DNA of 64,000 nt, from contig JASPKZ010007250.1 in NCBI GenBank assembly GCA_030220185.1, forward strand, positions 2,817,501 through 2,881,500, in the 5' to 3' direction. A model generated the notes under the pieces. It searched no databases. It was given only the letters and a program-made list of their open reading frames with translations, and had not been told where the DNA came from. The DNA is from Diploptera punctata. Taxonomy: Eukaryota > Arthropoda > Insecta > Blattodea > Blaberidae. Shown here piece by piece: positions 10,048 through 19,775 of the stretch; position 1 is the first letter of the stretch; every line of letters starts with the position of its first letter. The translations under genes were made by a program, and so were the position numbers.

Positions 10048-10877
10048 GTAGTCCAAGATCCGGCTGCAAGATTACTACGTTCATCCAATGTATGAACAAA
10101 ATATATTTTTTTCATAAAATTGTGAATGACTGAATACATTTTTGCTGAGTAGCCCATTAACATTCCGCCGCCAGTATGTTTCATTAAAATATAATTAATT
10201 AATTTCTTCTAAATAATTTGATTTCCTTGTAATTAAAATAAATTATAATACAGTTCGAAGAAAACGATGTATAGAGCTTAAAAAGTTTTGGCTGCCATTG
10301 CATACTTGGCCATAAACCTTCTCGCGGCCACAACAGGCTGTAACACCAATCAGAAAATAAAATGGCGGTGAGTACGTATTTATTGTTTTTTATTGTTCCC
10401 TTACAGCGGGAAGTAAAACCACTGCCCTTTATGCACACTACGTACAATGTATATACAGAAAATATATCCAAAAGGTAGTGTTAATATACATTATACGAAA
10501 CAAATCACAGCATTTAAAATTAATTTAACTTTATTTGAAACAATAAATACGTACATGCCGCCATTTTATTACTGATTGGTGTCACAGCCTGATGTAGCCG
10601 CGAGGAGGTTTACGGCGAAGTGTGCAATGGCAACCAAAACTTTTTAAGCTCTATACATCGATTTCTGCGAACTGGATTATAATTTATTTTAATAACAAGT
10701 AAATCAAATTATTTCGAATAAATAAATAAATTATATTTTAATTAAACAAACTGGCGGCCGAATTTTAATAGGCAACTCGGCAAAAATGTATTCAGTCATT
10801 CGCAATTTTATGAAAAAAATAGATTTTGTTGATACACTCGATGAACGTAGTAATCTTGCAGCCGGATCTTGGACTAC
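10048..10877. mobile_element. Fold-back element, about 350-bp arms
   Basis: The left arm (10048 to about 10399) and right arm (about 10527-10877) are reverse complements with scattered differences, beginning GTAGTCCAAGATCCGGC and ending with its complement. The middle (about 10400-10526) matches repeat F at 36965-37300 and 51135-51440. Both arms encode, in inverse, the same peptide-like stretch, a by-product of the symmetry. No transposase. It splits an RTE-A copy. I could not settle its TSD. Confidence 0.82.
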
Positions 10878-11137
10878 TAGTGTAATTCACCACCCTCAGA
10901 TCATTATTCTTCCACCTCATTTTTGGCCCAATTACTGGTCGCATGCCCTCTGGTTTTCCAACAAGGAATTTCCAGGTTCTTCTTTAATTTCATTCATGCC
11001 ACATATTTTGCCATCGCAGTTTACGAAACCTAACTGTTCTTATCAAATCTGGTTTCCTATAAAGATCATGTAGCTCAATGTTACGCTATCTTCTCAATTC
11101 ACCAGTCTGTTCGTTTCTCCTTGGTCCAAATGTTTAA
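10878..11137 (-). pseudogene. RTE-A LINE, piece 2 of 3
   Basis: Continues piece 1 (cacctcattttttggccc... cttggtccaaatg) and ends at TTAA 11134-11137, the target of the next insertion. Confidence 0.78.
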
Positions 11138-11272
11138 GGGGGGTGATGGGTGAAATGTCTATTTTCTACATCTTTTGAGCTACATACATGATTTTTTGTA
11201 CACACATTCATGTCATAATAGTTAATATTATACTGAAGTTTCATCCTTCCAGGCTTACAAGGTTTTGAATTA

Positions 11273-12005
11273 CTTACTTACTTACTCACTGGCACTATCG
11301 AACCCGTAGGTTCATGACCGCACGGACATAAGCTCTCCATACATCCCTATCCTGAGCTAATGCTTTCCAATCATTTCCTGTATAATCTACTTCCCTCAAA
11401 TCATAGTTAATGTTATTCTCCCACCTCATTCTTGGTCTACCAACTGGTCGTTTTCCCTCTGGCTTTCCTACAAGAAGCTTCCATGCAAGTCTTTCATTCC
11501 CCATACGTGCAACATGTCCTGCCCATCGCAGTCTACGAGACTTAACTGTTCTTATTATATCTGGCTTCCTGTAAAGACCATGTAGTTCATTATTATGTAG
11601 TCTTCTCCATTCACCTGTCTGTTCATCTCTCTTTGGTCCAAAAATTTTCCTAAGTGCTTTATTCTCAAATACTTGTAATCTCCTTTCCTCTCTTAAAGTA
11701 AGAGTCCATGTTTCGCACCCATATAATATAACTGGTAGAATAATAGTTTTATATATTTTCAGCTTAACGTTTTTTGAAAGGAGTTGGGACATCAAGAGTC
11801 TATGCAATGCATAATAGCACGCATTTCCAGAATTGAGCCTATGTTTAATTTCTTTGTGCATCTCATTCCTATTTGTGATTATTGTTCCTAGGTATTTGAA
11901 TTCAGCCACTTCCTCAAAATTTCCCTCATTTGTCATTAGCTGTCCATTTCCATTATTTAATGAATTTCTACGTGTGACCATATATTTAGTTTTATTGATA
12001 TTTAC
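11273..12005 (-). mobile_element. RTE-A LINE, 5'-truncated, 17-bp TSD
   Basis: A recent insertion inside the TTAA element: tacaaggttttgaatta is present at 11256-11272 and 12006-12022. The 3' tail on the minus strand is an AGTA/AGTAAGTA repeat. The open frame spans nearly the whole insert. This is one of the cleanest RTE-A copies here. Confidence 0.92.
11295..11981 (-). CDS. RTE-A reverse transcriptase, C-terminal fragment (228 aa)
   Basis: This frame starts in the region just after the polymerase core (EEVAEFKYLGTIITNRNEMH, about residues 22-41). It runs through SGNACYYALHRLLMSQLLSK, ILYGCETWTLTLREERRL, FGPKRDEQTGEWRRL, LRWAGHVARMGNERLAWKLL and GRPRMRWENNINYDLREVDY to a natural stop next to the tail. 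No stop or frameshift is visible in 228 codons. Endonuclease and YADD box are absent because of 5' truncation, so it cannot mobilise anything. Comparison with 6102-6614 shows only a few substitutions. Element-derived, no host role suggested. Confidence 0.85.
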   Translation of the reverse strand: MVTRRNSLNNGNGQLMTNEGNFEEVAEFKYLGTIITNRNEMHKEIKHRLNSGNACYYALHRLLMSQLLSKNVKLKIYKTIILPVILYGCETWTLTLREERRLQVFENKALRKIFGPKRDEQTGEWRRLHNNELHGLYRKPDIIRTVKSRRLRWAGHVARMGNERLAWKLLVGKPEGKRPVGRPRMRWENNINYDLREVDYTGNDWKALAQDRDVWRAYVRAVMNLRVR

Positions 12006-12594
12006 TACAAGGTTTTGAATTATTGAAGAAAATCCATTTACAACTTTGCATATTAAAATGTTTAATTAGTCCCGTAATTTTTTAGTAAATTTTTTGAATT
12101 GTTTTCTACTCGACCACTAACTTGCTTAGAACAACACTATGCATTAACGTTTCTATATCATAATAAAGGAAGAAAAAATATATACATCCTCTGCATATGA
12201 AAATTTAATGTTTTTTAAAATTACTATACATATACATTTTTTATTAAAAAACGATCAACCTTGTTTTAAAATCCATGCATAGACTTATTAGCCATAGTAT
12301 GTGGGACATGCAGTGAAAATTTCGTGGCTTCTATCATTAAATTTGTCAATTCTATTTTGATTTGAATGTATTGAAATGCAATGAAAATAAAAAGTGTGGA
12401 AAAGCCAATTTGAAAGTGTGCATACAGTTAAATTGAAAATGTAGCACACATGCCCTCCTACAGTCATTAGGAAGACTTATAAGCGCCATAGGACACTGAA
12501 ACTTCACTTTAATGTACATAGTATTTTTAATACAAAAAAACAAAAAAATGCTAAATTTTACCGAAAATGTCGAAAATTTCACCCATCGCCTCCC

Positions 12595-12655
12595 TTAACT
12601 AAGAACTTCAGTCTCAAATATTCGAAATCTTTTCTCCCGCCTTGAAATAAAATAA
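12595..12655 (-). pseudogene. RTE-A LINE, piece 3 of 3
   Basis: Resumes after the TTAA element with ctaagaacttcagtctcaaa, the RTE-A stretch expected after piece 2, and fades near 12650. Confidence 0.7.
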
Positions 12656-13430
12656 CAATGTTTCCTATCCACTTTATGATTGATGGTCGACCCCTCAACA
12701 CATTAATGTATGCAGATGATCAGGTAATATTGGCTACTTCTGAAGATCACCTACAAAGAGCAGTACATAGATTGTCAAATATAACCCAAGATTATAATTT
12801 ACAAATTTCGGTGAGTAAGACAAAAACTATGGCGTTTCAAGGGAAAATACCAATACGAACAAAATTGTTATTAACAACAATATAATAGAACAAGTTAATA
12901 ACTTTACTTATCTTGGCTGCAATCTTTCCTACGACACATGTAAAGACATAGACATAAAATTGGTCAAATTTCAAAAACTTATAGGAACAATAAAAAACAT
13001 TCTTTTCCGAAAAGTACGTCCAGATACAATTCTAAAATTTTATAAAACAATGGCTCTTCCAACTCTACTTTATGGTTCTGAAACCTGGACTCTTACTACA
13101 GGTAAATTAAATAGGATAGTAGCTGCAGAAATGAAGTTATTAAGACCTTTAGCGGGTTATACGCTTTATGATCACATACGTAATGAAGATATCCGCAAAG
13201 CTCTCAACACACCAGCAATAACTGAAATCATTCAAAAATATCAAAATAATTGGCATGAACACCTTCTGAGAATGCCAAACAATAGACTACCTCTGCAGCT
13301 ATTGAACTACAGACCCATAGGGCGAAGAGACCCAGGAAGACCTAAGAAGAGATGGAGGGATCAATTTCTTTCCTGAAGCGGAACAGGCCAATGGCCTAAT
13401 CCATGACTGCCATTGATGATGAGAAATTAA
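12656..13430 (+). pseudogene. LINE-B RT fragment and 3' end
   Basis: A first frame (12658-12885) holds the polymerase catalytic motif MYADDQVILATSEDHL and the downstream QISVSKTKTMAFQGK. A frameshift near 12885 separates it from the C-terminal frame at 12960-13376. The 3' end shows the shared aacaggccaatggcctaa motif and a GATGATG remnant. Confidence 0.84.
12960..13376 (+). CDS. LINE-B reverse transcriptase C-terminal fragment
   Basis: 138 codons: FYKTMALPTLLYGSETWTLT (about residues 27-46), AAEMKLLRPLAGYTLYDH, WHEHLLRMPNNRLPLQLL and GRRDPGRPKKRWRDQFL at the end. It is the segment downstream of the YADD box seen at 12714. RTE-like LINE remnant; the upstream frame is offset by a frameshift. 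Confidence 0.75.
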   Translation: MVKFQKLIGTIKNILFRKVRPDTILKFYKTMALPTLLYGSETWTLTTGKLNRIVAAEMKLLRPLAGYTLYDHIRNEDIRKALNTPAITEIIQKYQNNWHEHLLRMPNNRLPLQLLNYRPIGRRDPGRPKKRWRDQFLS

Positions 13431-13461
13431 CTGGAAATATAACAGTATATATATATTTTGG

Positions 13462-13650
13462 GACGCTTTTCGTCTGGTTTTTCTACAAGGAATAACCATT
13501 CCCCTCTTTCATCCCCATTCATGCCACATGTCCTGAACGTCGCAGTCTACGAAACTTAAGTATTCTTATTACAAATGGTTTCCTATAAAGATCCTGTAGC
13601 TCAGTGTTAGCAATCTTCTTAAAACACCTTCCAGTTTGTTAGAGAAGAAT
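13462..13650 (-). pseudogene. RTE-A fragment
   Basis: Minus-strand match to the LRWAGHVARM...HDLYRKP region, heavily mutated, no tail. Confidence 0.68.
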
Positions 13651-13711
13651 ATTCATAACAGTATACCACTTCATCTATCTAGGAAACCAGTTAAGTCACG
13701 TACGCTATGAT

Positions 13712-14394
13712 TACAATGGAAATGGACAGCTAATGACAAATGAAGGAAATTTTGAGGAAGTGGCTGAATTCAAATACCTACGAACAATAATCACAAATAG
13801 GAATGAGATGCACAAAGAAATTAAACATCGACTCAATTCTGAAAATGCGTGCTATTATGCAACACAGAGACTTTTGACGTCCCAACTCCTTTAAAAAAAA
13901 AAGTTAAACTGAAAATATATAAAACTGTTATTCTACCAGTTATATTATATGGATGCGAAACATGGACTCTTACTTTAAATGAGAAAAGAAGATTACGAGC
14001 ATATGAGAATAAAGTCCTTAGAAAAATTTTGAACCAAAGAGAGATGAACAGACAGGTGAATGGAGAAGACTGCATAACAGTGAACTACATGGTCTTTATA
14101 GGAAGCCAAGGTACAATAAGAACAGATAAGTCTCGTAGACTACAATGGAATGACATGTGGCAAGAATGGGGAACGAAAGACGTGCATGGAAGCTTCCTGT
14201 AGGAAAACCAGAGGGAAAACGCCAAGTTGGTAGACCAAGAATGAGGTGTGAGAATAACATTAATTATGATTTGAGGGAAGTAGATTATACAGGGGATGAT
14301 TGGAAAGCATTAGCTCAGGACAGAGATGTATGGAGAGCTTATGTCCGCGCGGTCATGAAGCTACGGGCTCGATAGTGCCAGTGAGTTAGTTAGA
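13712..14394 (+). pseudogene. RTE-A LINE 3' end
   Basis: Runs from NGNGQLMTNEGNFEEVAEF-like sequence to VRAVMKLRAR and the tail gagttagttag. A frameshift in an A run near 13893 and another near 14150 break the frame into two open stretches (13849-14202 and 14157-14375). Confidence 0.84.
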
Positions 14395-14520
14395 CCATGA
14401 TGAGAAGGGTATGTGGCATGAATGGGTATGATAGAGTGACATGGAAGTTTCTTGTAGGAAAAGCAGATGGAAAACGCCCAGTAGGTGATCATGAAAGAGG
14501 TGGGAAAATAACAATCATAT
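14395..14520 (+). pseudogene. RTE-A fragment
   Basis: Directly follows the tail of the previous copy. It matches the GHVARM...GRPRMRW region and is strongly diverged. Confidence 0.65.
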
Positions 14521-14704
14521 ACTTTTAATAATCATGTTTGAACATCACTGAGGTTAAAATTATTTCAATTAAAAAGGTTTTTGAATCTTATGTAACACAG
14601 TCGTCCTCAACTATAATAATTTCTGTTGTAATCTTAGTATATTAATGAAATTCAAAGCTTTTCGAAGACATGCTTCATCTACAGGAACTAAATGTGTGTT
14701 ATAT

Positions 14705-15016
14705 CCATCCATAGTAATTCTGCCCGAAGGCAGGTCCTTCACTTCAATCGCAGCATTTTCATGCTATGCTTGCAGCTTTACTAGGAAATTATAGGTGTGG
14801 TAGCTTTCCGTTGCTTTCCACACCGGTGAAGGATGCTGATGATGGCCATATGATTTCGGGGACCGTTTGGGCCTTAAATTTTTCCTGACATTTGTCTTAC
14901 AGATGAGGAAAAACCCCGATAAAAACCTCACCCAGAAAAACTGTCCCACCAGGGATCGAACCCGGGCCCGCTGCATGACAAGGCAGCACGCTACCTCGAG
15001 ACCACAGCGGTGGACA
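14705..15016 (-). mobile_element. SINE-A, full length
   Basis: Minus-strand SINE-A with the tRNA head at the right (GGTTCGATCCC-type B box, complement near 14955). The body is intact, the CATCAT spacer is short, and the CCATCCATAG end is at the left. The repeat tgtgttatat lies at 14695-14704 and 15017-15026 and is the likely TSD. Confidence 0.86.
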
Positions 15017-15052
15017 TGTGTTATATACGGCACAAAAATGTTTATATATCAA

Positions 15053-15200
15053 ACATTAACCATGATTTGAGGGAAATGGATTATACGGGGGATGATTGGA
15101 AACATTAGTTTAGGATAGGGATATATAGAGAGCTGATGCCCGCACTGCCATGAACCTCACAGAATCTATGAGTTCGACTGAACCAGTGAGTTAGTTAATT
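15053..15200 (+). pseudogene. RTE-A 3' fragment
   Basis: Matches the LREVDYTGDDW...AYVR region and ends in ccagtgagttagttaattta. Possibly the continuation of the fragment at 14395-14520. Confidence 0.65.
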
Positions 15201-15824
15201 TATCTTATTTAAAAGTGTCGGACCGCAGTCAAAACAAATCAAGCATATTCCTGAGTTATTATAAATTTGTATGTTGAATAAATTGACACCAATTTAATAT
15301 CTACAGATTCATTTTTCATTAGTTTTTTTAATTATTAAATTAATTAAACCAATGTATTTTATTGAATGCATTGGCGAGACTTTACGAAAAACAAAGCTCA
15401 ACATTGTCAAGAAAATTAATACATTTTGTGGTCTCAAATTCTGATTATGTATGATTTATTAGACAGGATTTGTGTGGAATGAGAGAATATCACCCTATTG
15501 GACTGCCAGTTGGTGAGCATCTGTCTCCAGTCATCTGACACTTGGTCAAGGTGTCTGTCAACCCTGGAGCCATGTTTACTATTAATACTGTGTACACCAG
15601 TAACTCAGGACTAGCACCAATACATTAAAACACATTCTAAGTTCCATTTCAGACTAATAATCCATCTCCCCCCCCCTTTAGAGCAAAAGCATAATCAATA
15701 TTTGGCACAGTTAAGATAAAAACTTAAAACTTGCAGTTGTGCGTTATTCAAAAACATAATGAACAGAGAGGCTGAAATAAAGTATAGGCTGGAAGAATCT
15801 AATGTAAGACATTACTCCAAGCGC
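15201..15824. other. Unassigned stretch
   Basis: AT-rich; a C9 run lies near 15669. No frame or element end recognised. Confidence 0.35.
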
Positions 15825-16157
15825 GACAGACCTAGAAGGCCCTTGGGCTAATCAGTCGGCTGCTAGCCTCACAACCACATGTGTTAATCACAGAGGTAGA
15901 TGATCATCTAGCCAGCGTAGGGGTGACATGTGGGCAGCATGTCGGGTCCCTCAGCCGTTATAGCTGGTCTTCTCAACCTGGAGTCGCTACTTATTGTAGG
16001 TACCCAAATGCCTCACGATGCTGGGTGGGCACCGGTCCCATACTCGCCGAAATTCTATGAGAAAATGTATTCCCCCATGGGGACTCGAACCAGCGCAAGT
16101 CCTGTAGCTCTGCGCCTAGATTTCTAGCCTTAACCATTCGATTACGGCGCGGGACAT
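15825..16157 (-). mobile_element. SINE-C, full length or nearly so
   Basis: On the minus strand it begins with a tRNA-Leu-like head (GTCCCGCGCCGTAATCG..., B box GGTTCGAGTCC). The body is marked by AGCGACTCCAGGTTGAGAA and the end by GGGCCTTCTAGG. A second copy in + orientation is at 57000-57348. Partial copies lie near 20316, 40905 and 57820. Confidence 0.82.
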
Positions 16158-16274
16158 TGTAAGGCATTGGTTGATTAAAAAAAAATATACGAGTACAACT
16201 CAATGGTATTGGTAAGTTGTTGGTATTAGAGGATAGCAAGGGGACATCAAGCGTCATTAAATTGAGTAATACTA

Positions 16275-16726
16275 AGAAATTATCATAAGTAATGCCACGA
16301 GTGATTTCCAAATTATCGATAAATTCACGACTCACGAAGTGAGGAGTGAATTTATCTAGAGAATTTGGAAATCAAGAGTGGCATTTGTTAGGACTATTTA
16401 ACGAATAAAATTAAGCTGTTTACTCACAAATCATTATTTAACTATAGTTATTTTAAAATATTTATATATTTAATGTAAACGGCGATGTTTGAAAACAAAT
16501 GAGAAACGATAGGTACGCTTCTACTGCTTCTTTTGTTTATCACTGCAACCAGATCATACTATTTATTGCCAAAGGAACGCAATATTGTAAAGAGGAGCTT
16601 TCTTTAATATGGTAATTATAACACTGATAAATATTTGGTGAAACACGACTCTGATTGGTTGTAAAACAGAAATCATTGAAACGTGATTGGTCATTGACTC
16701 CCATTTGGGGCATGAGTTAAATAGTC
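16275..16726 (+). mobile_element. Repeat D with terminal inverted repeat
   Basis: An 11-bp inverted repeat (GACTATTTAAC at 16392-16402; complement at 16716-16726) bounds the core. The adjoining hairpin segment (16275-16391) travels with it in the copies at 51759-52194 and, inverted, 45908-46608. No coding capacity. The copy at 51.8 kb is almost identical to this one. Class uncertain. Confidence 0.75.
16298..16372. repeat. Long hairpin in repeat D
   Basis: GATTTCCAAATT and TAAATTCAC, then ACTCAC, pair with the complementary arm ending AATTTGGAAATC. About 32 of 35 positions pair around a loop of about 3-5 nt. Conserved at 51781-51855. Confidence 0.8.
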
Positions 16727-16825
16727 TACCTAATACAGGCTTTCAACTTTACAGCAGTTCGCCCTTGATTCCTGCTTTCCAGAGATTTCTATCCTCCCAT
16801 TGTCCCTTTTCCATACTCCTCTTCA

Positions 16826-17089
16826 TCATGGCATCATATATTCCCTCATACCATGTTGTTCTATTCCCCCCCTCTTCCTTCTGCCTGGTACCATCCAATC
16901 CAACACCTGTTTAGGCCACTGGTCTTCCGACATCCGTTGTACATGTCCATACCACTGTAAAGCTCTCTTTGTTATCCTTTTGATAACAGTTTCTTGTGCA
17001 TCCATTTCTTGTCTGATATATGTATTTCGAATATGCTGTAGCCTGGATATTCTCATACTTCTCGGTAATCCATCCATTTCTGTCGCCAA
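16826..17089 (-). pseudogene. LINE-F C-terminal frame
   Basis: 87 codons in a shifted frame relative to 17108-17599. It contains RSMRISRLQHIRNTYIRQEM and RALQWYGHVQRMSEDQWPKQ, the post-polymerase region. Confidence 0.72.
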
Positions 17090-17107
17090 GATTTTTTTCC
17101 GAAACCT

Positions 17108-17599
17108 TTAATTTATTGTCCAGCTTTCTGATCCACAGGTAGGTATACTTTCTATTATTGTCTGTATAATCTCTTTTTTTGTTTTTCTGGTCAAATTTCT
17201 AATCCATAAAAGACCAATCGCCTTCCTTGCACAATTTACTCTGTTAACAATATCCTTTTCACAAGTACCAGATTTATCCATTATAGATCCAAAATATTTA
17301 AATTCTTCAACACGTTTAATTATCATATTATTTATTTGTAGGTCTTCCGAATTTCCGCCGATTACCATATATTCTACTTTAATATAATTTATCTTCAGTC
17401 CACCTACCTCAAATGCATCTACCAACTTTCTAATCATATATTCTGTATCTTCTTTATCTTGTCCTATTATAATCTGGTCATCAGCGAATAATAAAGTGTG
17501 CAGTAAACGGTCATTAATGTTGATTCCCATCTCCCTACATGACTTATTACATTTCATTAATACATCTTCTAAATAAATCTTGAACAATGTTGGTGACAT
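17108..17599 (-). CDS. LINE-F reverse transcriptase fragment
   Basis: 163 codons beginning at MSPTLFKIYLEDVL (polymerase motif 4/B region). FADDQIIIGQ, the catalytic box, is at about residues 38-47, then INYIKVEYMVIGG, EEFKYFGSIMDKSG and RNLTRKTKKEIIQ, reaching GSESWTIN before the frame is lost. The layout is that of RTE-like LINEs. The two aspartates of the FADD box are present. The protein lacks the endonuclease and the first RT motifs. Confidence 0.8.
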   Translation of the reverse strand: MSPTLFKIYLEDVLMKCNKSCREMGININDRLLHTLLFADDQIIIGQDKEDTEYMIRKLVDAFEVGGLKINYIKVEYMVIGGNSEDLQINNMIIKRVEEFKYFGSIMDKSGTCEKDIVNRVNCARKAIGLLWIRNLTRKTKKEIIQTIIESIPTCGSESWTIN

Positions 17600-17654
17600 C
17601 CCGCATCCTTGTCTTAATACTTTTGTTTTAGCGAAGTCTGAGGATACTCTATTT

Positions 17655-17822
17655 CCAACCTAAGAAATTGAGATTGGAAATAAACATCAATAAAAGCAGA
17701 TAAACCTATTTGGTCACAAGTAAGACTGCATTATATAATATAAATGAACAAATAAAGAAAAATGAGGAAAACATTTGAAGAAGTGTCTACATTAAGATAG
17801 GTAGGAACAAAAAGCAGCTAAG
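17655..17822 (+). pseudogene. RTE-A fragment
   Basis: Begins cctaagaaattgagattgg, the KKLGLEVNINKTK-equivalent, and continues to a YLGT-like region. Heavily mutated, no tail. Confidence 0.65.
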
Positions 17823-17831
17823 CTAACGCTA

Positions 17832-17945
17832 TGGAATCTGAAGGCTCATATCCGCGAGTACATAAGCTTTACATACATCCATATCTTGAGCTAATGTTTT
17901 CCAATCATCCCTTGTACGATTTTCATCCCTTGATTCACTGTTAAT
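17832..17945 (-). pseudogene. RTE-A 3' fragment
   Basis: Minus-strand RTE-A end (RAYVR...LAQDRD...DYTGDDWKT-equivalent), diverged. Confidence 0.62.
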
Positions 17946-18260
17946 ATCGCTCCATCCATCCAATGTCTGATTGGCTCAAATTCGAGCTTTGGCCTCCCTT
18001 AACTTCTCCAATCATTTCTATTTTGCGCAGCAAGCAAGCCTCCAGTTGCGACATTTAAGTAGGTTTGCAGCATCTTCCTTAATACCATCCTCCCATCGTT
18101 TTTTCTGCCTTCCAATTCGTCTATTCCCCATAAAACTTGCTGTAAGCACCTTTTTTGGTGCTCGGTCTGTTGAGAGCCTTTGTACAGGGTCAGCCCATTC
18201 TAATTTCTTTAACTTAATAAAATTTACAAGGTCAGGTTCATTGTATTTGGCATAAAGGTT
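17946..18260 (-). pseudogene. LINE fragment of another family
   Basis: The minus strand encodes WEDGIKEDAANLLKCRNWRL- and ARNRNDWRS-like segments typical of a LINE C-terminus, but does not match the RTE-A sequence. Disabled. Confidence 0.55.
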
Positions 18261-18261
18261 A

Positions 18262-18588
18262 ATATTATACCTCTAAGTTATTCTAGGACTACCTTCAGGG
18301 CGCTTTCGCCGCTGTTTTTCCTAGTTTCAACGCCCCTCTTTTAATCTCTATTAGTGTCATATGTCCCGCCTATTGCAGTCTATGGCACTTAAGTGTTCAT
18401 TCTGCTATGTTTTTCATAAATATCATGTAGCTCACCGTCATGCAGTCTCCTCCATTGGCATGTCCGTTCGACTCTCTCTGATCCGAACATTTTTCAAGAA
18501 ACTTTATTCTCAAACAATAATCGTTTTTCTCTTTCCTTAAAGCAAGAGTCCAGGTTTCATATCCTTATAATATAACTGGAATAATGAC
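18262..18588 (-). pseudogene. Old RTE-A copy, first part
   Basis: Diverged minus-strand RTE-A sequence, from the GRPRM-equivalent to YGYETWTLAL-like sequence. It stops near 18588, where further RTE-A copies are inserted, and resumes at 19307. Confidence 0.7.
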
Positions 18589-18804
18589 TAACTAACTAAC
18601 TAACTCAATGGCATTATCCAACGCGTAGGTTAATGGCCGCGTGGACATAAGCTATCCATATATCCCTATCCTGAGCTAATGTTTTCCAACCATTACCTGT
18701 ATAATATACTTCCCTCAAATCATGGTTAATGTTATTCTCCTACCTCTTTCTTGGTCTACCAACTGGGAGTTTTCCCACTGGTTTTCCATGCACGTCTTTC
18801 ATTA
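18589..18804 (-). pseudogene. RTE-A copy nested in the old copy
   Basis: Begins with the tail complement (actaactaactaac) and the DRDVWRAYV region, and is 5' truncated near the KDVHGK equivalent at 18797. Confidence 0.76.
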
Positions 18805-18815
18805 GGAATAAAGAC

Positions 18816-19295
18816 TATCTAACTAACTCACTGGCACTATCGAACCCATAGGTTCATGGCCGCGCGGACATAAGCTCTCCATATATCCCTATCCTAAGAT
18901 GTTTTCCAATCATCCCCTGTATAATCTACTTCCCTCAAATCATAATTAATATTATTCTCCCACTTCGTTCTTGGTCTACCAACTGGGCATTTACTCTCAG
19001 GTTTTCCTACAAGAAGCTTCCATGCACGTCTTTCATTCCCCACTCGACCCACATGTCCTGCCCATCGCAGTCTACGAGACTTAACTGTTCTGATTATATC
19101 TGGCTTCCTATAAAGACCATGTAATTTACTGTTATACAGTCTTCTCCATTCACCTGTCTGTTCATCTCTCTTTGGTCCAAAAATTTTCCTAAGAACTTTA
19201 TTCTCAAATACTGTAATCTCCTTTCCTCCCTTAAAGTAAGAGTCAATGTTTCGCATCCATATAATATAACTGGTAGAATAATTGTTTTATATAAT
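18816..19295 (-). mobile_element. RTE-A copy with 11-bp TSD
   Basis: The repeat ggaataaagac (18805-18815 and 19296-19306) defines the insertion. An open frame at 18894-19256 covers FENKVLRKIFGPKRDEQTGE through LRWAGHVGRVGNERRAWKLL to NNINYDLREVDYTGDDW; one in-frame deletion removes part of the LAQDRD region near 18893. Confidence 0.88.
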
Positions 19296-19306
19296 GGAAT
19301 AAAGAC

Positions 19307-19430
19307 AGCTATACCTATTTTTCAATGTTCTATTTTTATTTTCTTTAAGTAAGTTGGGACAAGAGTCCCTATAATGTAACCTATAATAGCATGCGTTTCC
19401 AAAATTGAGTCTTTTTAATTTATTTCTGCA
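19307..19430 (-). pseudogene. Old RTE-A copy, second part
   Basis: Continues 18262-18588 (ttaagtaagttgggac... SGNACYY-equivalent), interrupted at 19443 by the next insertion, and continues at 19686. Confidence 0.68.
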
Positions 19431-19443
19431 TATAATTTGGATT

Positions 19444-19672
19444 AAGACTTGCATGGAAGCTTCTTGTAGGAAAGCCAGAGGGAAAACGCCCAGTTGGTAG
19501 ACCAAGAATGAGGTGGGAGAACAACATTAACTATGATTTGAGGGAAGTAGATTATACAGGGAATGATTGGAAAGCATTAGCTCAGGATAGGGATGTATGG
19601 AGAGCTTATGTCCGCGCGACCATGAACCTACGGGTTCGATAGTGCCAGTGAGTAAGTAAGAGTAAGTAAGTA
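19444..19672 (+). mobile_element. Short RTE-A copy with 13-bp TSD
   Basis: tataatttggatt occurs at 19431-19443 and 19673-19685. Inside is only the last 229 bp of RTE-A (WKLLVGKPEGKRPVGRPRMR to the end) plus the AGTA tail. It is inserted in opposite orientation into an older RTE-A copy. Confidence 0.93.
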
Positions 19673-19685
19673 TATAATTTGGATT

Positions 19686-19775
19686 TGTAATTAATCGATG
19701 CTAGACATTTGAATTCAGTCACTTCTTCCAAATGTCCTTCTTTTCTCATTTGCATTTACTGTGCCGTATCCAAAA
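19686..19775 (-). pseudogene. Old RTE-A copy, third part
   Basis: Resumes after the insertion with the EFKYLGT/NEGNFEEV-equivalent and then fades. Confidence 0.65.

Larger units (their letters stand above)
11138..12594. mobile_element. TTAA-flanked element (piggyBac/Kolobok-type target)
   Basis: Ends are inverted: GGGGGGTGATGGGTGAAAT at the left and the complement of AAATTTCACCCATCGCC at the right. TTAA lies on both sides (11134-11137, 12595-12598). The outer sequence on each side is one RTE-A copy that reads through after removal of the element. No transposase frame. Without the nested RTE-A insertion it is about 700 bp. Its 5' end is repeated at 63514 and, more diverged, at 48591. Confidence 0.82.
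16735..17645 (-). mobile_element. LINE-F RT fragment
   Basis: Minus-strand LINE piece running from a polymerase motif RQGCGMSPTLF through LLFADDQIIIG to the HVQRMSEDQWPKQVL C-terminal region. A frameshift near 17100 divides it into two open frames. 5' truncated. Confidence 0.86.

Noticed and set aside
10048..10877. Two similar proteins sharing MYSVI.NFMKK and DERSNLAAGSWTT
   Set aside because: They are the same sequence read from the two inverted arms.
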